DNA of 64,000 nt from Litsea cubeba (GCA_012931725.1 CM022948.1:20013177-20077176), one strand, 5' to 3'; counted from the first letter of the stretch, positions 23,301-36,075 are shown. Made by a program: numbers and translations. The notes: generated from the sequence alone by a model not told the origin.

Positions 23301-26278
23301 AGCTTAAGTTGGAGATGAATTGATTTCTTAATTTGGTGATGCTTACTGATCTCTAAATGGATGTTGTTTGATTCTCAGTTGTAGATCGTGTTTTGCCATT
23401 GAGTCATTCTAATTCTAGAGGGAATCAACACAAATGCGGATGCAGAGTGTAAATAATAAATGATCATCTGGCAGTTCTTGCCATAGTTTAGCAGAATTTA
23501 GTACCAATTTTCAAGAGAGAGTCAGTGTTTCTTTTTCCAAAATTATTCTTAAATCTAAAATCATTCTGTTAAGGATTTATTTAAAGATTTTAGTAATCAG
23601 ATGTGATAATGATTAGCACTCACTTGATTAATTTCCATCTAATAATTACATTCATATGCTTCAGGATTAGAACTATGACTATGGTGTGATCAATATTCCA
23701 TTTTTTTTCTTGAAACCATGATCATAGTATTCATCTTAGAACAAGATGAATTGGCTTTTAACCATGAATGGAGTAGATAAGAGACGTGTCATTTGAGATA
23801 TTGAAATCTGGAGCTTTTACTTTCAGGGGTCCTGGGATTGCAGTGCTTATTATATCATGGATTGTCACCTTGTACACCCTTTGGCAAATGGTTGAGATGC
23901 ATGAGATGGTGCCTGGAAAGCGATTTGATCGATACCATGAGTTGGGTCAGCATGCTTTTGGTGAAAAGCTTGGCCTATGGATTGTCGTACCACAACAACT
24001 AATCGTCGAAGTAGGTGTAGACATTGTCTACATGGTTACCGGCGGAAAATCACTAAAGAAATTCCATGATGTGATTTGTTTGCCCCACTGCAAAGACATC
24101 AAGACAACTTACTTCATTATGATCTTTGCTTCTGTGCACTTCGTTCTATCTCAACTGCCCAACTTCAACTCTATTTCTGGGGTGTCTTTGGCAGCAGCAG
24201 TCATGTCCCTCAGGTAATCTTCTCAATCTTATTTTCATTTCACATGATTCATTATTCGATTTCTCACAGATATATCAAATATATTATTTGTAGCATTACT
24301 TTGCAAATAGGAAAGAAGAATAGATTTTGTTTTGTGTAGTGGTCCACCAATAAGAACTTGAGGAAGCAAACAGTCTTGATCAATCTATTTGAACTCTCCA
24401 AATCACCAAATGCAACTAAAAGCGCATTTATAATTTGTAAATCTAGGGAGGGTCTAGATCCTTTTTTTTTTTTTTCGATACAATATGATTCTTTTAATGT
24501 GTTTTGCTAATTTTTTTTTATTATCTACTATCTTGTAACAGTTACTCCACCATTGCTTGGGGAGCTTCTGTTGACAAAGGGAAGCAACCTGATGTACAAT
24601 ATGGCTACAAAGCTCATAGCACAGCGGGAACAGTTTTTAACTTCTTTAGCGCATTGGGAGATGTTGCTTTTGCCTATGCTGGGCACAACGTGGTTTTGGA
24701 GATCCAAGCAACAATCCCTTCTACCCCTGAGAAGCCATCAAAGAGACCTATGTGGAAGGGTGTGGTTGTTGCCTACATCATTGTCGCAATCTGCTACTTT
24801 CCAGTTGCACTAGTTGGCTATTGGGCTTTTGGAAACGCAGTCGAAGACAACATCCTTCTCTCCTTACAGAAACCGCGTTGGCTAATCGCAATAGCAAACA
24901 TGATGGTTGTTATCCATGTTATTGGAAGTTATCAGGTACTTTTTCACACACTCCCAATCTACCATTTCCTCGTCTTTTCCATTCAATCAGTTATAGTTGA
25001 ATTTCGATGAGATGAAATTCGAAGCTCACTAGTATATACACCAGGTCAAGTCAACTAGAGAATCTCCATGAAGAAAATTACAGATATTTCAACCAAAAAT
25101 TCAATTAAATCAAGTTTTCCATAAAGCTAGTTTGAGAAATGATAATATCACTCCCATCGAATTTAATCTCAATGAGTTCTTGAACTTCAATGCTGCAGGT
25201 AGATATTTTTTTTAACCTTTTATTTTCATTTATTTTCTTGGAAATAGATTTATGCCATGCCCGTGTTCGACATGATGGAAACTGTGCTGGTTAAGAAGCT
25301 CCACTTTACCCCTGGCGTTCCTCTTCGCTTAATTTCAAGATCCTTATATGTTGGTAATTTCCTTTTCCTTCAAAAGAAGTGTTTTAAATTATAAACAATC
25401 AGTAGGATTACTTGATCTTGGTTTTTCCCTTCAATAGAAGTGTTTTAAATTATAAACATTCAGTAGGATTACTTGATCTTATTTTTAACTATCTCCGTTT
25501 TATTCTGGTGCAGCATTTACAATGTTTGTTGCTATAACATTCCCTTTCTTTGGTGGACTCCTCGGATTCTTTGGAGGATTTGCTTTTGCCCCGACAACAT
25601 ACTTCGTAAGCTACTATCAATTTTTTAACCAATTGGGAAAAAGAAATAAATAGAAAAAGAGGGGGCATTATGACATCAAGAAGTGACAAAAGCATTTGAT
25701 TTCCATTCGCTTTGAGCCTTCCGTCAGTGGATTGCTTCATTGCACCCAAGTCTATTTCGTTGCTTTGTTTCACTCTTGATTGGGGATGAATCATCGTGTG
25801 GTCATGTTTGCAGTGGGGTGTCCCACTGGAAATCTTTGCATTTGAGGGTGCTCAATGCCACCTTTGATTCATCTAAACAAAACCCTTTGGATTTTCGATG
25901 CAAGTAATGGGTGATGGGGAACCAGTCAGCCTTACTCCTGCACATCATTAACTTGCACCTGTGCCACTCTCTTACGTTGACATCTGACCACTCAAATGTC
26001 TTGTTACAGCTCCCTTGCGTCATGTGGCTTGCAATCTGTAAGCCTAAAAAATTCAGCTTGTCTTGGATCATAAATTGGGTATGTTCAGTTCAAGCACTGA
26101 CTCTTTCGATTCTTTTCTCTTTGTTCTTCCAATTCTAAGAGAAGATTGAGTTGATCTTATCGATGTTTGTGTATTTCAGATTTGCATTATACTTGGGGTT
26201 CTATTGATGATCATATCGCCCATCGGTGGACTAAGGCAGATCATTATTCAAGCCAAGGGCTACAAGTTTTACTCTTAA
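20383..26278 (+). CDS. LHT-type lysine/histidine (amino acid) transporter, eight exons
   Basis: A proton-coupled amino acid permease of the AAAP family (Aa_trans fold), expected in the plasma membrane. Exons: 20383-20445, 22984-23141, 23827-24213, 24542-24935, 25248-25353, 25514-25605, 26010-26078, 26180-26278. All introns are GT-AG and phases agree; the sum is 1368 nt, a 455-residue protein (Arabidopsis LHT1 has 446). Residues 35-69 include DEWLPITSSRNAKWWYSAFH and the MVGAGVLSLPYAM segment of the first membrane helix. Later come WQMVEMHEMVPGKRFDRYHE, YMVTGGKSLKKFHD, AYAGHNVVLEIQATIPSTPE and the C-terminus QAKGYKFYS, all LHT hallmarks. About ten to eleven membrane helices are expected. Intron 1 is long (2.5 kb) and an in-frame ATG at 22966 offers an alternative start. 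The least certain part is the 21-residue first exon. No disruption was seen. Confidence 0.95.
20830..21035. repeat. 57-58 bp tandem repeat in intron 1 of the transporter
   Basis: TTTCATTGAAATGAGA recurs at 20840, 20898 and 20955, with a degenerate fourth copy near 21018. Units are AT-rich and share TTCTACTTTGAATTTTAC. No function is evident. Confidence 0.8.
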
Positions 26279-27273
26279 TTTTTCTCAGTGATCGGATGAA
26301 AAACGTTCATCGAAGTCAGATGACAACCACAATGAAGGTTATCATATCAACAGTATCTGGTCGCCAAGCAAAGCTACCTGCTGCTTTTAGAGTGTTTCTT
26401 GTATGGGTTGTTCAAAAGCATATGCCGACTTAAAATCAACTAAAAGAAGAGATTCTCATGGCTATCCAGATCACTCCCTTTTTTCTCTATAGAAATAGAA
26501 CTTTGTGTTTACTTTGGTTTATGTATTGTCCAACTTCAGCTCTTTCTACATCAACCATCAATATAGAAATGTTTTTTTGACATAATTATGTGACATCTCT
26601 TTTACATTTTCCCCACTCAGTGACACCGATTGTGTACATTTATAATTTGGATAATTTGGTCTGTTGGATCAGTGTATATAGTAGAAAATGTAGCTTTTGG
26701 TGTTTGTTTAAGATAGCAGATAAATTCATCTCCTCAGCAATTATACCAGAGTGATGTAACACAGTAATAGTGATAAGAGTAGAGCAGTTCAAGCAGAGGC
26801 TGTTAACCATCATCTTTAGGAATTCATCCATCCATTATGTGGCCACCTATTCAACTGGATTTTGATCTACTTGGGTGTGCATGGTTTCATCGAACCTTGA
26901 CTTTATGATGACCCTGCATAAGTGCCCTAAAATAGATCAATGGTGTATCTAAGAAGGTCAAAATATCTGAGCCATTCATTGACCGAGAACCATGAATGTG
27001 TTCTCTTCAAATCATTAATTTTATCGGCATGTTGATGAAAATAATGAAGTTATGGATGGGTGCAATTTTTGAGGTATGTCTCAAGACATATAAAAAATTG
27101 TTAAAATATTAAATATTTAATGTATGGCTAGCGTTTCACCCAAAATCGCAGAACTTGATCTATCCTTGTGACCCAAAATTATTTTTCTAAAGTCAGATCC
27201 GAGTGGAGCCAGGTCTATCAATTAACATGGTCGATGTCGTTAATTGTTCAATCATCCTGCCTATATATATATA
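26279..27273. other. 3' untranslated and intergenic sequence, no gene seen
   Basis: Contains the 3' untranslated region of the transporter, whose end is not fixed by a clear signal, then AT-rich sequence ending in a TA microsatellite (27262-27278) that was the insertion target of family A. Confidence 0.5.
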
Positions 27274-27278
27274 TATAT

Positions 27279-28166
27279 TGTGTGGGGAGATTTCCGAAAC
27301 TCAGGATTAAGCTAATCACAGCCATCAGATGAGGCTAAGCATTCTCACGTGCCGACCGCGTGCCATCCACGTGGCACCAGACTCACCCCAACCGTCGGGG
27401 CAGAGGCCTCAGCCGAAGTCAAGCAGCCCCGGATCGCTAGCGCCGAGCTCGACTGCCCCGTGTGCCCATCTCGGCTGAGAGCTCCACCTCGGCCAAAGGA
27501 GCCGGGACGAAAGCCGAAGCAAGAAAGAGCCTCCACTCGCACCCCTCTTCCCCCACGTCATCAGGCACGTGGAGGAATAGGGGCGCGAGCTAGTGAGACA
27601 GATGCGACATCCAGTCGTTCACAATCTTCGCCAGATCCCTGACAAGGCGGCATCCAGCGGCTGAAGCCACATCAGGGCAAGGCCCGAGGGCGGATCCGAG
27701 GGTACCCCAACCGTCAAAGGTGCCCAACACGATCTGGCCCAACGTGACGCGCATTTAATGCAACGTGGGCTGACCCGACTGGTATTAAATGCAGAGTGGG
27801 CTGGATTGGACCGCATTAATTGCAACGTGGGCTGATCATGACTTCCCCAGTCGAATCATGGGACCCACACCAAGATATCGTCTAAGATATCTTCAAAACC
27901 GTCTATAAATAGAACTGCATTCCACATGCAAGGTACGCACAATTGAACACACAGAGCTGTTACTCTGCCTCTCTTCTTCCTCTCCTTCCATTGTTCCAGT
28001 TCATTCACTGACTTTGGCATCGGAGAGCCTTGCGCCGCCCATTCCAGGGTCCTCTGACCGTTTGCTCTTCTCTTTCAGGCTTTCAGACGGTACCCAGTCA
28101 TCACCAATTTGGATAAGTCCTCTAAGGCTCCCCAGTTATTGTGGGTCATTATTTTCTACACCTACA
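27279..28166 (+). repeat. 5' LTR, family A
   Basis: TGTGTGGGGAGA to CACCTACA. A TATA box (TATAAAT) lies at 27904-27910. Directly repeated at 39089-39975 and inverted at 108-1002. Confidence 0.95.
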
Positions 28167-28184
28167 ATTGGCGCCGTCTGTGGG
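28167..28184 (+). other. primer-binding site, family A
   Basis: ATTGGCGCCGTCTGTGGG immediately after the 5' LTR. It is shared by family D and differs by one base in family B. Confidence 0.7.
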
Positions 28185-28263
28185 GAAGTAATATCCCAAC
28201 CTCCTCAACCTTCCGAACCTTCTCAACCTTCTGAACCTTCTCAACCTCAATCTCCCAGAAACC

Positions 28264-29611
28264 ATGCCTCCGAAAGCTAGGAAAGGCGGAGAGTCCTCAA
28301 GAGCAATCCTCGACCAGCCAATACCGTTAACGGACGTCCCTCCTCAGGGGCGGTCCCGAACGGTGCATGGCATATCTGCAGGTGAGGGCCGCTTAGGCTC
28401 GCAGCTTTTCGTCGAGGTCCCCCTCCAAGAGGGACTCGAGGCCTCGTTCTCAGCAGACGAGGTTACGCCACCCCCGACGCGACGAGAGTCGGGGTGAGCG
28501 TCCTCGCAAAATTAAAGCCGTCGCCGTGGAAGAGACGCGTCCCGTTCAACCTCCTGCTGCCGGAGGAGATGTTGCAACTCAAAATGCTCTCCTCCAAAAG
28601 CAGGAGCGGTTAATCCGCGAGCTCCAGCAGCAGTTGAGAGCAGCGCAGACTGCCTCGTTGAGGCAAGTCTCTGATCCTCAGGGAAAGAAGAAGGACGCCC
28701 CCAGCAGGGCAGCCCAGCCTCCTCGGGAGGATCTCAGAAACCATCTGGACCATAAGCGGAGCCAGATCCATGACGAAGGCTCGAGCAACAGCCGAAGTCA
28801 TCGTAGCCGCGATGGCCGAAATCATAGCCATCACAGCCCAAACCACTCCAAGCGAAAGTCAAGGGCCCAGACTCCAGAAAAGGACGACGAGCATGAGCGA
28901 TTTGATAAGCGCGTCAGGTTGGCTCTTCAGCGCAACCTGGACGTGCGGGACCAGAAGCAGATCTGTGGCCACACCGATCTAGGGGCCTCGCCCTTCACGA
29001 GGGACATCGAGCGCACCCCCTTGCCCAAAAGGTTCTCCGTCCCGCGGTTCGTCCCCTACGACGGACTGTCCGATCCATCTGCTCATCTCCGTCACTTTTC
29101 CCAGAAGATGTCCATCTGGGGGAACGAGGGTTACCTCAACTGCAAAATCTTCTCCTCCAGTTTGGGTGACCTCCCTCTGAAGTGGTTCTGCGCCCTCCCA
29201 GAGGAGTCGATTTCGAGTTGGAAGGAGCTCCCGCTCTCCTTTCTGAAGAAGTTCCAAGCTTACAGCGCCGTCCCCAAGAAAGAGGGGGACCTTCTCGCCT
29301 TGAGGATGAAGCAGGGTGAGAGCCTCGCTAAGTTCGCCCGACGATTCTGGGCGGTTTACAGCCAGATCGAGGGCACTAGGGAAGAGATAGCAATCTACGC
29401 CTTCCAACATGCCCTGATCCCCGGCCACGACCTCCGGAAGGACTTGGTCGGAGACCCTCCAGAGTCCATGCCAGAGCTAATGTCCCGGATAAAGCGCTTT
29501 GTCGCCCGGGAGGAAGATGAAATCCAGGCCCGGGAGGAGGACGGAAGACCGGAGCCCGAGCACAAGAGCAACCAGCCTCGGCAGAGAGGCGGGGGGCCCT
29601 TTCAGAAGTAA
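28264..29611 (+). pseudogene. gag of family A, one frameshift
   Basis: Starts MPPKARKGGESSRA at 28264. This frame ends at 28497, and the rest of gag lies in the next frame (from about 28475, open to 29611), so one indel lies near 28440-28495. The core at about 29025-29500 is the retrotransposon gag domain, with KIFSSSLGDLPLKWFCALPE and LAKFARRFWAVYSQIEG. The N-terminal half is Arg/Ser/His-rich with a short Gln-rich stretch (QKQERLIRELQQQLRAAQ). It ends Phe-Gln-Lys-stop at 29609-29611, and pol continues in the same frame. This stop may be the natural gag end, because family D also has a stop directly after Phe-Lys there. Confidence 0.85.
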
Positions 29612-32600
29612 GAGCCCAAGCAAGCCTGGGCCGCCAGTTTGGCGAAGCCTACGCCGTCCCGATCTGGGGGCACCTGGAGGCCCAGACCTTCCACCAGCGC
29701 TGGCCAGGGCGTCAACGTTGTCTTCAAGGAACCGACGTACCGTATCCTGAGCAAGATAAAGACCAAGCCGTTCTTCAAGTGGCCCCCGCCTTTGAAGAAT
29801 GAGCCCACCACCGGCAGCCGAAGCAAGCTCTACTGCTCCTACCATAAGGGTAAAGGGCACAAGACCGAGGACTGCAATTCTCTGAAGTGGTACCTGGAGA
29901 AGCTAGCCAGCGAGGGCCACATTCCAGAGTTCGTCGAGGCAGAGGCTGCCGGCGGCAGCGAGGGCCGAGTTCACCAGGGCGCAGCTCGGGAGCCAGACAG
30001 TGAGGATTCCGAGAAAATCATTAACGTAATCCATCTGGCGTCCTCAGCCCCCTCTCCCTCGTCTCGTGGAGGCTCGCAGGCCCGCGCCGAGGCCAGGCGA
30101 ACGTCGCATGGGAAGGAGGTGATGAAAGCCGAGCTCGCACCGGCATCCAAGAGATCCCGCCGAGACCGGCCTGCAATCTCGTTCTCAGATAAGGACCTAG
30201 AGGGAATCCAGCTCCCTCACAACGACCCCCTGCTCCTCACAATGAAGCTGAGAGACTTCACCGTGAAGAGGATCCTCATCGACTCCGGCAGCTCTTCCGA
30301 GGTCCTATACTACGACTGCTTCAAGAAGATGAGCCTCTCGGAAGCAGACCTCACGGAGGTCCGTGCACCCCTGCTAGGGTTGTCAGCCACGCCAGTCTAC
30401 CCCAAGGGTAGGATCACCCTCGAAACTCGGGTCGGCGGAGCCTCCGTGTTGGCCGACTTCCTGGTCGTGGACGCCCCTTCTCCCTACAACGTCATCTTGG
30501 GCAGAACGTGGGTCCACAAGTTGGAAGCAGTCCCTTCTTCCCTCCACCAGAAGCTGAAGTTCGTCCTCGAGAACAAGGAGGGCAAAATGGAAGTGGTCAC
30601 GGTGGAGGGAGATCAGCAGCAGGCCAGGCAGTGCATGCTGGCCGCGGTCCCAGCAGTGAAGGAGTCAGAGCGCGTCAACCTCGCCGAGTTCGAGAAAGGC
30701 CTAGACGAAATCGGACGAGATCCCGAGAAGAAAAGCATCGAGGACCTGGCCGAGGTCAGGCTGAACTCGGCAGACCCAGATAGGTTCTTCCTGATCGGCA
30801 CCCAGCTGCCTGACGAAGAAAGAGCCGAGCTCTCAAGGTTCCTGATGCAGAAAGTCGACGTCTTTGCTTGGAGCCCAAGCGAAATGCCTGGGGTTGACCC
30901 TGAGGTCATGTGCCACAAGTTAAATGTGGACCCCGGCCACAAGCCAGTAGTGCAGAGGGCCCGAAGGACAGGGCTGCAGCAGACAGACGCGGTCGTCGAA
31001 GAGATCGACAACCTGCTAAAGGCAGGAGCTATCCGGGAAGTCCAGTACCCGGTCTGGCTGGCCAACACGGTGGTGGTCAAGAAGAAAACTGGTAAATGGA
31101 GGGTGTGCGTGGACTTCACGGACTTGAACAGGGCCTGCCCTAAAGACAGTTTCCCCCTTCCAAAGATTGACCAACTGATCGACGCCACCGCTGGTCACGA
31201 CCGAATGAGCTTCCTCGACGCCTACAGAGGCTACCACCAGATCCCACTATACGAAGCTGACGAGGAGAAAACGTCATTCATAACCCCCCGCGGCACTTAC
31301 TGCTACAAGGTGATGCCCTTCGGGCTAAAGAACGCGGGGGCGACCTATCAACGCCTCGTGACGAAGATGTTCCAGACTCAGCTCGGCCGAACGGTAGAGG
31401 TGTACATTGACGACATGGTCGTCAAGTCAGTGCACTCCAGCGACCACCTGACAGATCTTAGCCAAGTCTTCGACATCCTTCACGCGTACAAGCTCAAGCT
31501 AAACGCTTCCAAGTGCGCTTCGGCGTAGCCTCTGGCAAATTCCTCGGCAGCTTGGTAACGCGGAGGGGGATAGAGGCTAATCCGGACCAGATCACCGCGA
31601 TCCAGGGCATTCAGAGCCCCTCTACCACGAAAGAAGTCCAGAAGCTCACAGGAATGGCTGCAGCACTCAATCGCTTCATCAGCCGATCATCAGATAAGTG
31701 CAGGCCCTTCTTTCAGCTTCTAAAGAAAAATTTAAAATTCCAGTGGACCCCTGAGTGCGATCAGGCATTGGCCGCGCTCAAAACCTATTTGATATCACCA
31801 CCCTTACTCTCCACCCCAACTCTGGGGGAGATTTTGTATTTATATCTTGCTGTCTCGGATCACGCAGTGAGCTCCGTCCTCATCAGGGAGAACGAGGGAA
31901 TTCAAAAACCAATTTACTATACGAGCAAGACCCTGCTCGATGCCGAGACCAGGTACCTTTTGTTGGAGAAGCTTGCGTTGGCCCTCGTCAGTGCCTCCCG
32001 CAAGCTCTCCCATTATTTCCAATCCCACACCATTGTGGTGATCACGGAGCATCCACTCCGTTCGATATTCAAGAAGGCTGACTTTTCAGGGAGAATATCA
32101 AAGTGGGCAGTTGAACTGGGGCAGTATGATATACAGCACCGTCCCCGAACTGCGATCAAAGCCCAAATTCTGGCAGACTTCATCGTTGAGTTCGTCTCGC
32201 CCAATTCAGCTCCGACCCAGCCCGGCACGGCACTGGGGGGCACAGGGCACGAGCCAGAAATAGCTGAGGACGAACACTCTCCCACCTCGGCATGGAAGAT
32301 CTTTGTCGACGGATCGTCCACCTCTAAGAGAGCTGGCGCCGGCATAGTCCTCCAATCGCCAGAGGGCCTGGTCATAGAGCAGGCTTTCACCCTGGACTTC
32401 AAAGCTACAAGCAATGAGGCAGAATATGAAGCACTGATAGCAGGGTTGAATAGCGCCTAAATCCTCGGAGCCCAGCACCTGGTGATCTTCAGCGATTCTC
32501 AACTGGTAACTAGCCAGCTCGCTGGAGACTACCAGGCCAGGGACGATAGGATGGCGGCCTACTTAGCCCTTGCGAAAAAACTGCTGTCTCATTTCCAGAA

Positions 32601-34023
32601 AGCCGAGGTCAGGCAAATATCCCGAGATACCAACACGCACGCAGATGCGCTTGCAAACCTGGCCTCTGCCGTCGAAGCAGGGAAGAAAAGGACTGTCGAG
32701 GTTGGCTCAATATCAAGGTCAAGCTTAGAACTCCATTCATCTCGGCTTGTCCTCTGTGCTGATCTCGGCCCAAGCTGGATGGATCCAATCATCGCCTACT
32801 TGAAGGATGACCAGCTCCCTGAGGACAAGACTGAAGCCCACAGGATCAGACTCAAGGCAGCTCGATTCTGGATCTCTCCCGAAGGCAAACTCTACAGGAA
32901 ATCCTTCACAGGTCCATACCTTCAATGCGTCCACCCTAGCAAAGTGGACGACTTCCTGTATGAGATCCATGAAGGAATTTGCGGCAGTCACATAGGAGGT
33001 CGATCACTGGCCTGCAGAGCAATAAGCTAGGGTCACTGGTGGCCCTACATGCAGAAGGACGCGCAGGTTTACGCCAGGAAGTGCGAGAAGTGCCAGAAGT
33101 TCTCCCACTCTCTCCATCAGCCAGCACAAGATCTGAGTCCCCTCTCTAGCCCATGGCCCTTCGCTCAGTGGGGCCTGGACATTGTGGGGCCTCTTCACCG
33201 AGCTCCAGGGAACAAGAGGTGGCTAATAGTCGCTACCGACTACTTCACGAAATGGATAGAAGCTGAACCGTTGTCCTCAATCACGGACAGGGACTCCAGG
33301 AACTTCGTTTGGAAAAATATCCTAACGAGGTTCGGCATCCCCAGGACCCTGATTTCGGACAACGGGACCCAGTTCGACTCCAAATCCTTTAAAGACTTCT
33401 GCCAAGAACACGGCATCAGAAACCATTACTCCACTCCGGCATATCCGCAGAGTAATGGCCAGGCAGAAATCTCTAACAAAGTGATCCTGGACGGCCTGAA
33501 GAAGCGACTGGACAAGGCAAAGGGAAGATGGACAGAGGAGCTTCCGAGCGTGCTATGGGCATACAGAACAACTCCAAGGAGGTCCACCTCGGCAACGCCT
33601 TTCTCTCTGGCCTACGGGATGGAGGCGGTCATTCCCTTAGAAATCGGCCTTCCTACCCTGAGGACAGAGCTGGTCGACCAAGGCCGAAATGAGACGAACC
33701 TGGCAATGGAGCTGGAACTGGCAGACGAACGCCGAGAAGCAGCAGCCCTGCGGCTGACTGACTATCAGCAGCGGTTAGCCAGGGCATACAATCAAAATGT
33801 CAGAGAAAGAAGATTCTCCATGGGAGAGCTGGTTCTAAAGAAGACCCTGCCAGCTGTGCCAGCTGACAAAGAACCAAACGAAGGGAAGCTGGCTCCGAAC
33901 TGGCATGGCCCGTTCAGGGTGGTCTCGCTGGCAGGAAAATCAGCCTATAAGCTCGAAGACTTAGAAGGCAAGCCGCTGCCGAGACCGTGGAATGCATCCC
34001 ACTTAAAGAAATTCTATTTCTAA
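29612..34023 (+). pseudogene. pol of family A: protease, RT, two RNases H, integrase; three breaks
   Basis: A zinc-knuckle-like YCSYHKGKGHKTEDC lies near 29830. Retropepsin ILIDSGSSSEVLYYD is at about 30270, with the catalytic Asp intact. Reverse transcriptase spans about 30930-31530 with VYIDDMVVK at 31400-31426. A one-base deletion near 31520 shifts the frame. RNase H is at 31840-32200. The second, archaeal-type RNase H (WKIFVDGSSTSKRAGAGIVL) starts near 32295 and is broken by TAA at 32458-32460. Integrase has its zinc-binding part at about 32940-33110, with TAG at 33028-33030, then LDIVGP, ISDNGTQF and QAEISNK carrying the D, D and E residues. The last frame ends HLKKFYF at 34023. All domains are recognisable but cannot be read as one protein. 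Confidence 0.92.
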
Positions 34024-34109
34024 AGATGTAATGAATCTCAGAATCAATGAAAGCAGTTTTCGCCTTGTCATCAATCTATCATCTCTCTTTGACTGACTCC
34101 GGCAGCTCT

Positions 34110-34728
34110 GGGTCCACAGCCCTGGAAAAGGCCTCGAGTTCGAACACTCGGCCGAATTCCTAAAGTCCGGGTTTTATCCCACTCCAAGGGTTCACAGCCC
34201 TGGAAGGAGGCCTCGAGTTCGAACACTCGGCCGAATTCCTAAAGTCCGGGTTTTATCCCACTCCAAGGGTTCACAGCCCTGGAAGGAGGCCTCGAGTTCG
34301 AACACTCGGCCGAATTCCTAAAGTCCGGGTTTTATCCCACTCCAAGGGTTCACAGCCCTGGAAGGAGGCCTCGAGTTCGAACACTCGGCCGAATTCCTAA
34401 AGTCCGGGTTTTATCCCACTCCAAGGGTTCACAGCCCTGGAAGGAGGCCTCAAGTTCGAACGCTCGGCCGAATTCCTAAAGTCTGGGTTTTATCCCACTC
34501 CAAGGGTTCACAGCCCTGGAAAGAGGCCTCGAGTTCGAACACTCGGTCGAATTCCTAAAGTCCAGGTTTTATCCCACTCCAAGGGTTCACAGCCCTGGAA
34601 GGAGGCCTCGAGTTCGAACACTCGGCTGAATTCCTAAAGTCCGGGTTTTATCCCACTCCAAGGGTTCACAGCCCTGGAAGAAGGCCTCAAGTTCGAACAC
34701 TCGGCCGAATTCCTAAAGTCTGGGTTTA
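34110..34728 (+). repeat. 79-bp tandem array downstream of pol, eight copies
   Basis: TTCACAGCCCTGG recurs every 79 bp (34191, 34270, 34349 and on). Units contain GAGTTCGAACACTCGG, a near-palindrome, and CTAAAGTCCGGG. Internal copies are almost identical; the first and last are more diverged. It sits just after the integrase stop, where Tat-type elements often carry satellite-like tandem repeats. Confidence 0.95.
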
Positions 34729-34959
34729 TACACCCCTCAAAGGCCGTTGCCGAACTCATGCTCACATAGCCAAGGCCAGCAGTATTCTGGATCTACTTCG
34801 GCGCACAAGCAGTTCGTCTCGGCCAAAGCCAGCCATTTCGGCCAAAGACAGTTTTTAAGAAAGAACTGTGCAAGCACTGAAGCACGAAAAGGCAGCACAA
34901 GAACATAAATATTTCAAGACAGTGCAGGGAAAGTAAAAGAGAAGACAAAAAGAACTACA

Positions 34960-35667
34960 CACAATTCAAGTGATCGCAAAATTCTTCCTTCTTATTCATG
35001 GTAAACTGCTTCATTACAAGTTACAGAACAGAAAAGAAAGTACAGAAACGAGGATCGCAGTCCTTTAAAAACAGAAAATAAAGTGAGGCTGGGAGACTCT
35101 GATCTTCACCGACTCTTCAGGCTGCAGGCTCGAAGACGCCGGATCGTTGCCTGGAGGTTCTAAGGGATCCTGAATTTCACAGAGCTTTATAATACGCTGT
35201 GGTTGGTCAGACCAAAGCATTCAGGATCCCCTCCAGTTCGGAGGCCTTGGACCTCGCTGAGCTCTTCAACACCCTCCGATCAGTGAGACCAAAGTTTGAA
35301 GAAGAACCCCCAGGTCCAGCGGGGCCATAATCCCACCCCGCGTCCGGCGGTCGCCCAAGACCGTGCCAGACGCAAAGGGCCCGACCATCCCACAGTTGCA
35401 GATGATTCCCCTGCAACCTAACCGGGGACGGTCGGCCATGAACCCGCGTTCAGAGAGCGCGTGGTCCACGGGGAGCTCCTTCAGAGGGCGCGCAGACCAC
35501 GACGGGCTTCCCCCCTTGGAGAAAGCCGTCCACAGACGCAGGGGTTCCCCCCGGATCAAATGCTTCCGAACGTCCACTGGACATGGTTCCTACAACTATG
35601 TGAATTAAACTGTCCTGAGTTCTTTTCTTTTCTTCTCCCATGGCGAGCCTACTGCCCCCTACTTATA
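34960..35667 (-). other. possible second, small antisense transcription unit in family A
   Basis: On the minus strand a TATA-like box (TATAAGT, 35667-35661) lies about 20 bases before an ATG at 35641 that opens a 63-residue frame (MGEEKKRTQDSLIHIV..., to 35450). A longer overlapping frame without ATG runs 35577-35266. The minus strand near 35000 has a plant-like 3' end with AATAAG. No domain is recognised. The short TATA-to-ATG distance and overlapping frames make the coding call weak; an intron or a non-coding RNA is possible. Confidence 0.3.
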
Positions 35668-36075
35668 GGAAGAAGAAGGGCTCAATCTACGAAGGAAGTT
35701 AAGGGGCGAAGTCTCCCACGTGTTACATGGGACGCACGCCTTCCTGTCTGTTGACCAGCGATTCCCGCGGCTCCACGTGGAGACGTCCGCTCGTTTCCCT
35801 CATCGGCCGTATCACCGTGCTTATTGCTATTTATGGTCTCAGAATACGGAGAATCGGCGCAGACAGCTATGAAGACCGTTTGACTCTCTCTACCTCGAAG
35901 GTCATGCGTCGCAGTAAAGGCATTCAATACCATTCAATAGCACATCCAAAAACAAAAGAGAGAAAAATACAGAGAAAAATGCACAAGTAAAGAAGCCCGT
36001 CTTTCATTAATAGCAGGTTACATATGAAAGAAAAGTATTACATATGAAAGGCCAAGAGAAGAAAAAGGAACAAGG

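Noticed and set aside
30613..31188. 191-codon minus-strand frame in family A pol
   Set aside because: Lies wholly opposite the protease/RT coding frame with its conserved motifs; a composition artefact.
34110..34728. Regular repeats that might suggest a CRISPR array
   Set aside because: Units are contiguous 79-bp tandem copies without unique spacers, inside a plant retrotransposon.
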